Below, piece after piece: positions 60,100-64,000 of a stretch of DNA of 64,000 nt. The stretch spans positions 4,760,530 to 4,824,529 of the forward strand of contig NZ_KB910518.1 of NCBI RefSeq assembly GCF_000374185.1, given 5' to 3'. The stretch's first letter is position 1. Each line of letters opens with the position of its first letter. The DNA is from Paenibacillus sp. HW567 (lineage in GTDB: Bacteria > Bacillota > Bacilli > Paenibacillales > Paenibacillaceae). A program made the position numbers and the translations under genes. The notes beneath the pieces were generated by a model, which did not search any database, was not told where the DNA came from, and worked only from the letters and a program-made list of their open reading frames with translations.

Positions 60100-61059
60100 A
60101 TGATTATGCTCGCTTATTCGCTCGTCTGTCTTATTTTTGGCACCACCTTCCTGGCTATCAAAATCGGCGTGGACGCCGGTGCGCCTCCTTTTTTCTCGGC
60201 GGGGTTGCGTTTTTTCATGGCGGGTGCCGTTCTCTTCCTCTTCATGGTCATTAGAGGCAAAGCCAGCTTCGCCCTGCTCCTGCGCAAAGAAATGCTCCTC
60301 ACCGGCGCCGCTTTGACCTTCGGAACATTCTCCGCGCTGTATTGGTCCGAGCAATATGTCTCCTCGGGGTTCGCCGCCGTGCTGTCGGCTACCGGTCCGA
60401 TGATGATTCTGCTGATGCAGACCGCTTTTCTCCGGCAAAAAGCTCCCGCCTACTCGCTGATCGGCTGCATCATCGGCTTCACCGGCGTATTGCTGCTGGT
60501 TCTGCCGGGCCTTGCAGTAGATGTCTCTCCTCTATGGCTCATCGGCTGCGGTGTTATTCTGATCGGCGAATGCGGCTACGCGGCGGGAGCGATCTATTCC
60601 AAAAAAGTTACCACCACTTTAAAAAGCGAGTCGCCCGTTGCCCTGAATGCCGCACAGATGATGCATGGGGGAGTGTTGTTGTTCATTCTGTCCCTGTTCA
60701 CGGAAAAAGTGCAGCCTGAGGTGTTTCTGTCCTTCAAAACAGCCGGCTCCCTGCTCTACCTGACGGTTGTCGGCTCCATGGTTGCGCATACGCTGTTCTA
60801 CTGGCTGGTTGCAAAGACCAATCCCGTCTTTCCGTCCACCTGGCTATACATCTCCCCGCCGATTGCGGTAGGTGTAGGTTTCCTGTTCTACGGGGAGACT
60901 GTTACCTGGATTACTGTGCTTGGCGTGTTCACCATCATTGCCGGCACCATTCTAGTTAACGCTGGCGCACTGAAGCAACTGCTGCTCAAACCAAAGCGGA
61001 GCACCCCGCAGGCACAGTCGGCGGCAGATGGGACTTATCCGCGGAAGCAAATTTTGTAG
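60100..61059 (+). CDS. EamA family (DMT) transporter
   Basis: The start is the ATG at 60100 (MIMLAYSLVCLIFG), seven to ten bases after AAGGGG; the longer frame from 59968 crosses the promoter. The ~319-residue protein has ten transmembrane helices in two EamA repeats (GTTFLAIKIGVDAGAPPFFSA in its first, MVAHTLFYWLVAKTNPVFPS in its second). Such exporters move amino acids or metabolites outward. It is divergent from a MocR regulator. Array C begins 75 bases after its stop. Confidence 0.88.
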   Translation: MIMLAYSLVCLIFGTTFLAIKIGVDAGAPPFFSAGLRFFMAGAVLFLFMVIRGKASFALLLRKEMLLTGAALTFGTFSALYWSEQYVSSGFAAVLSATGPMMILLMQTAFLRQKAPAYSLIGCIIGFTGVLLLVLPGLAVDVSPLWLIGCGVILIGECGYAAGAIYSKKVTTTLKSESPVALNAAQMMHGGVLLFILSLFTEKVQPEVFLSFKTAGSLLYLTVVGSMVAHTLFYWLVAKTNPVFPSTWLYISPPIAVGVGFLFYGETVTWITVLGVFTIIAGTILVNAGALKQLLLKPKRSTPQAQSAADGTYPRKQIL

Positions 61060-61134
61060 GCCTGCCGGGCTGAGATTGGCGCGGGCCCGAGGGGGATGGT
61101 GTAAAGGCCAGTATAGTACCTCTGGGGTTCGCGC

Positions 61135-61821
61135 TAACAACGGCAGTTCTGCCGTTACTTCCGCGCAGACTAACCACGGTCCCTTCAACAACGGCGTTTC
61201 TGCCGTTATTTTCGCGCAAACTACCCACAGTCCCTCTAACAACGGCGTTTTTGCCGTTACTTCCGCGCAAACTACCCACGGTCCCTTCAACAACGGCATT
61301 TCTGCCGTTACTTCCGCGCAAACTACCCACGGTCCCTTCAACAACGGCGTTTCTGCCGCTACTTCCGCGCAAACTACCCACAGTCCCTCCAACAACGGCG
61401 TTTCTGCCGTTACTTCCGCGCAAACTACCCACAGTCCCTCCAACAACGGCGTTTCTGCCGTTACTTCCGCGCAAACTACCCACGGTCCCTTCAACAACGG
61501 CGTTTCTGCCGTTACTTCCGCGCAAACTACCCACGGTCCCTCCAACAACGGCGTTTCTGCCGTTATTTTCGCGCAAACTACCCACGGCCCCTCCAACAGC
61601 GGCACTTCTGCCGTTAATTCCGCGCAAAACAACCACGGTCCCTCCAACAACGGCGTTTCTGCCGTTACTTCCGCGCAAACTACCCACAGTCCCTCCAACA
61701 ACGGCGTTTCTGCCGTTACTTCCGCGCTAACTAGCCACAGTCCCTCCAACAACGGCGTTTCTGCCGTTATTTCCGCGCAAACTACCCACGGTCCCTCCAA
61801 CAACGGCGTTTCTGCCGTTGT
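61135..61821. repeat. 51-bp palindrome array C, fourteen units
   Basis: Units begin at 61135 and every 51 bp to 61798, with no indel in 687 bases. Each has [CT]AACAACGGC, a 6-base loop and GCCGTTA (a shorter second arm than arrays A and B), then CTTCCGCGCAAACTACCCAC and GTCCCTC. The spacer is unrelated to those of arrays A and B. It lies between the EamA gene and ccpN, both plus strand. Confidence 0.97.
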
Positions 61822-62037
61822 GTTGGCTTGCGCGCCGAGGGGCGGCGCTATCGAGCAGCCTTCCGGACTGCGGTGTCCGCCGCGACGACAGTAAAGTACT
61901 CTTTTACAAATAAAGTCCCCAGTCTTCGAAACGCGCAGCATTCCCCCTAAGCTCGGCAACGGCTAATCCTCAACCGGAGCACAGGCTGCCCGCTAAGTGC
62001 GGAACCCGTCTATTTTTCACAAAATAATTATATATGA

Positions 62038-62080
62038 CGTATTATATATTGCATTCACGATTATTATTGCGTATTATATA
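62038..62080 (+). promoter_or_regulatory. ccpN promoter with 11-bp direct repeats
   Basis: TTGCAT (62049) and TATTAT (62072) are 17 bases apart. CGTATTATATA occurs at 62038-62048, just before the -35, and at 62070-62080, covering the -10; the offset of 32 bp is three turns. Autoregulation by CcpN is the simple reading. Confidence 0.65.
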
Positions 62081-62197
62081 AGCAAGTTAAGGGTTATAAA
62101 TCCTATTAAGACGTATGAATGAGAGGGGGAATCCGCGCACGGTGCTCCTTTTCTCAAGAAAGGCAGCCTGAATGTACTCGGAAAGTGGAGGGAACCT

Positions 62198-62842
62198 GTG
62201 ATCGAACTGACATCCCGTCAACTGCAAATTATTGATATTGTGAAAAAAAGAGCGCCGATTACCGCCGAGCAAATTGCGGAACAGCTCAACCTCAGCAAGC
62301 CGACGATCCGCTCGGACTTGTCCGTGCTCGTTATGCTGGAGTACATTGACGCCAAACCCAAGGTCGGATATTTTCCCGGTAAAAAAGCTTCAGAACGCCT
62401 TGGCAACGGCTATCTGCTGCAGGAAACCAGGGTCAAGGACATTCAGAGCATTCCGATCATCATCCGCGAAACTACAACGATTCAGGATGCCGTAGTTACG
62501 CTGTTCCTGCAGGATGTAGGCACACTGATCATCTGCGATGGCGAGGGCAAGCTGACCGGCGTGGCTTCACGCAAGGATTTTTTGAAGGTTACGCTGGGCA
62601 ATCCCGGCGCGGTGTCCATGCCCGTGAGCATGGTGATGACCCGCCAGCCCAAGGTGGTGACGGTTTCTCCCGAAGATACGGTGCTTGATGCCGCGCAAAA
62701 AATGATTTTTCATGAGGTAGACAGTTTGCCGGTGGTTATTCCCGGTGCTGGGGAAGATGCGGGCCTGCGGCTGGATGTGGTAGGCCGGCTGACCAAAACT
62801 TCCATCGTCAAACTTCTCCTCGATCTTGAAGCCAAAGGATAA
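62198..62842 (+). CDS. ccpN: CcpN-type HTH/CBS transcriptional repressor
   Basis: The GTG start at 62198 follows GGAGGG. The 214-residue protein has an N-terminal HTH (LTSRQLQIIDIVKKRAPITAEQ in part, LSKPTIRSDLSVL) and two CBS domains (about 75-200: TTIQDAVVTLFLQDVGTLII, SPEDTVLDAAQKMIFHEVDSLPVV in parts). B. subtilis CcpN represses gluconeogenesis genes in glucose and is followed by the PEP-synthase/PPDK regulatory gene yqfL, as here. Confidence 0.92.
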   Translation: MIELTSRQLQIIDIVKKRAPITAEQIAEQLNLSKPTIRSDLSVLVMLEYIDAKPKVGYFPGKKASERLGNGYLLQETRVKDIQSIPIIIRETTTIQDAVVTLFLQDVGTLIICDGEGKLTGVASRKDFLKVTLGNPGAVSMPVSMVMTRQPKVVTVSPEDTVLDAAQKMIFHEVDSLPVVIPGAGEDAGLRLDVVGRLTKTSIVKLLLDLEAKG

Positions 62843-62861
62843 CGGGAGGAATTCAAAAAGC

Positions 62862-63674
62862 ATGGAGCCATCCTCACATTTCATTACGATTTGCTCTGAT
62901 TCTATAGGGGATACAGCGGAGGCTGTTGTGCAGGCCGTCATCCACCAATTCCAGAATCAGCGCGTCACAATCAGAAGATACGGCAATGTAAGACATGAAG
63001 ACGAATTGCGGAAGCTGATGGAGGAGACTGCACAGTTGCAAGGTTTTGTCGCCTATACGCTGGTTCAGCCCGAGCTTCGGGAGATGATCCGTGAGGAAGC
63101 GGTGCGCCTCGACCTGCGGATTGTTGATATTATGGGCCCGATGATGCAAGCCTTCATTGACACCTTCGACGATGCGCCGCAGGCGCGGCCCGGGCTGCTG
63201 CACCAGCTCGACGAAGACTATTTCCGCCGGATCGAGGCGATTGAATTCACCGTTGCCTGTGACGACGGGCGTGATCTTGGCGCAATGCTGAAGGCGGATA
63301 TTGTGCTGCTGGGCATGTCGCGCACCTCCAAGACTCCGCTCAGCATTTTCCTGGCCCACCGGGGCAAAAAGGTCGTAAACTACCCGATTGTCCCGGAGAT
63401 CGGTCCGCCCCAGCAGCTCATGAGCCTGCCGCCGAACCGGCTGATCGGACTTACCATGAAACCCGAGTACATGCTGACCATCCGCTCAGAGCGGCTCAAG
63501 CAACTCGGTCTCCCGGCTGGCTCGCAGTACGCCAGTCTGGAACGCATCACGGAGGAAATGGAATACGCTGCGGCGCTGTTCGCCAAACTAGGGTGTCCGG
63601 TCATTGATATCACCAACAAAGCCATTGAAGAAACAGCAGGCATTATTATGGGGCATATTTCCGATTCTCCATAA
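62862..63674 (+). CDS. pyruvate, phosphate dikinase regulatory protein (PPSR/YqfL type)
   Basis: The start is the ATG at 62862 (MEPSSHFITIC), after GGGAGG; the longer frame overlaps ccpN. The 270-residue DUF299 kinase/phosphorylase has SDSIGDTAEAVVQAVIHQF, the nucleotide-site GMSRTSKTPLSIFLAHRGKKV (in parts) and LTMKPEYMLTIRSERL. It switches PPDK or PEP synthase on and off by phosphorylating a Thr. In Bacillus it follows ccpN; here the next gene is glpX, not ppdK, which must be elsewhere. Confidence 0.92.
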   Translation: MEPSSHFITICSDSIGDTAEAVVQAVIHQFQNQRVTIRRYGNVRHEDELRKLMEETAQLQGFVAYTLVQPELREMIREEAVRLDLRIVDIMGPMMQAFIDTFDDAPQARPGLLHQLDEDYFRRIEAIEFTVACDDGRDLGAMLKADIVLLGMSRTSKTPLSIFLAHRGKKVVNYPIVPEIGPPQQLMSLPPNRLIGLTMKPEYMLTIRSERLKQLGLPAGSQYASLERITEEMEYAAALFAKLGCPVIDITNKAIEETAGIIMGHISDSP

Positions 63675-63705
63675 GATACAAAAAACATACTGGAGGGAAA
63701 TCATA

Positions 63706-64000
63706 ATGGAACGCGAATTGGCACTGGAAATTGTACGGGTAACTGAATTGGGCGCCTTATCCTCCGCCCGCTGGATTGGCCGGGGCGATAAAAATGCTGC
63801 GGATGATGCAGCCACGACTGCCATCCGTTCCATGTTTGATTCCGTCTCCATTGACGGGACTGTGGTCATCGGCGAAGGCGAGATGGATGAAGCGCCGATG
63901 CTCTATATCGGGGAGCGCGTCGGCAACCGGAACGGCCCTTCGGTCGATGTCGCCGTTGATCCGCTGGAAGGCACGGAGGTGGTGGCCTGCGGTCTGCACA
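63706..64000 (+). CDS. glpX: class II fructose-1,6-bisphosphatase GlpX (5' part, runs off the window)
   Basis: The start is the ATG at 63706 (MERELALEIVRVTE), after GGAGGG. The visible 98 residues match GlpX: ARWIGRGDKNAADDAATTAIR (in parts), the metal motifs VVIGEGEMDEAPMLYIGE and VDPLEGTEVVA. GlpX removes the 1-phosphate of fructose-1,6-bisphosphate in gluconeogenesis. With CcpN and PPSR upstream, the cluster controls the glycolysis/gluconeogenesis switch. The rest of the gene is outside the window. Confidence 0.93.
   Translation, partial: MERELALEIVRVTELGALSSARWIGRGDKNAADDAATTAIRSMFDSVSIDGTVVIGEGEMDEAPMLYIGERVGNRNGPSVDVAVDPLEGTEVVACGLH

Larger units (their letters stand above)
61060..62197. 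other. 1.14-kb intergenic region: array C and ccpN promoter
   Basis: Array C spans 61135-61821. About 210 bases of GC-rich sequence without features follow, then an AT-rich stretch with the ccpN promoter and direct repeats (62038-62080) and a ~115-base leader. Long ORFs across the array reflect its 17-codon period and are rejected. Confidence 0.7.

Noticed and set aside
60952..61959. Long repeat ORFs over array C on both strands
   Set aside because: Same reason as array B: the 51-bp period keeps frames open. The starts lie inside the EamA gene or in spacer sequence without an RBS.
61822..62197. Riboswitch in the ccpN leader
   Set aside because: The ~115-base leader shows no known riboswitch core that I can recognise, and no terminator-antiterminator pair.

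Overview
The window looks like a chromosome segment of a Gram-positive, endospore-forming Firmicute, most likely Paenibacillus. The grounds are a GerA/GerB/GerC germinant-receptor operon, strong AGGAGG-type ribosome binding sites with frequent GTG/TTG starts, YesM/YesN-type sugar two-component systems, a Btr-like AraC/siderophore-binding fusion, a FeoB split into two proteins, and a CcpN-PPSR-GlpX cluster. Base composition is moderate to GC-rich by eye, except for an AT-rich islet in the first ~2 kb. No rRNA, tRNA, cas genes or intact mobile element is visible.

Layout. 0-2 kb: an AT-rich islet with a secreted protein, a membrane-anchored partner and an IS5-like transposase scrap. 2-9.6 kb: an ABC-F ATPase behind a leader peptide and terminator (an attenuation leader), small genes, an internally deleted methyltransferase, an L,D-transpeptidase, a Gln-rich protein, and an NAD-kinase-like/SPFH operon. 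10-13.3 kb: a 13-repeat BIG2 surface protein. 13.6-16.6 kb: two Fur-box genes, a siderophore-binding lipoprotein and a Btr-like regulator whose sensor domain is a paralogue of it. 17-27.3 kb: one long minus-strand glycan locus (YesM/YesN sensor pair, ABC importer, nanE, ROK kinase, cutC, GH29 fucosidase). 28-32 kb: an AraC regulator with Gfo/Idh/MocA oxidoreductase, ThuA-like protein and sugar isomerase/epimerase, a set that fits 3-keto-sugar catabolism. 32-40.6 kb: DUF1848, YhcH, a glycerophosphodiesterase with an MFS transporter, a GGDEF protein, a phosphatase and a secreted NAGPA-domain protein. 40.7-52.2 kb: BceRS-type two-component genes, a ger operon with two B subunits and a small D-like protein, then a BceAB-type transporter, a WYL regulator and an SRPBCC protein. 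53.4-57.4 kb: feoA and split feoB, then alkaline phosphatase. 58.5-61 kb: a MocR-type regulator divergent from an EamA exporter. 62.2 kb to the end: ccpN, PPSR and the start of glpX, a gluconeogenesis control cluster.

The most unusual content is between the genes. Three arrays (37.2, 52.5 and 61.1 kb; 5, 12 and 14 units) carry the same palindrome, arms AACAACGGC and GCCGTT(GTT), at an exact 51-bp period with no indels, but each array has its own private spacer. All three lie just downstream of a plus-strand gene, and most stem substitutions stay pairable as G-U in the plus-strand RNA. A second, unrelated palindrome family (TGYA-N5-TRCA core) occurs at 9.7, 16.7 and 57.8-58.3 kb with centre spacings of about 51, 62 and 31 bp, close to 5, 6 and 3 helical turns. 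Embedded in two of these clusters is a hairpin-rich ~110-130 bp element. Other hairpin repeats occur near 33.1 and 33.9 kb. I know of no described system with these properties; function is unknown and everything beyond the sequence pattern is inference.
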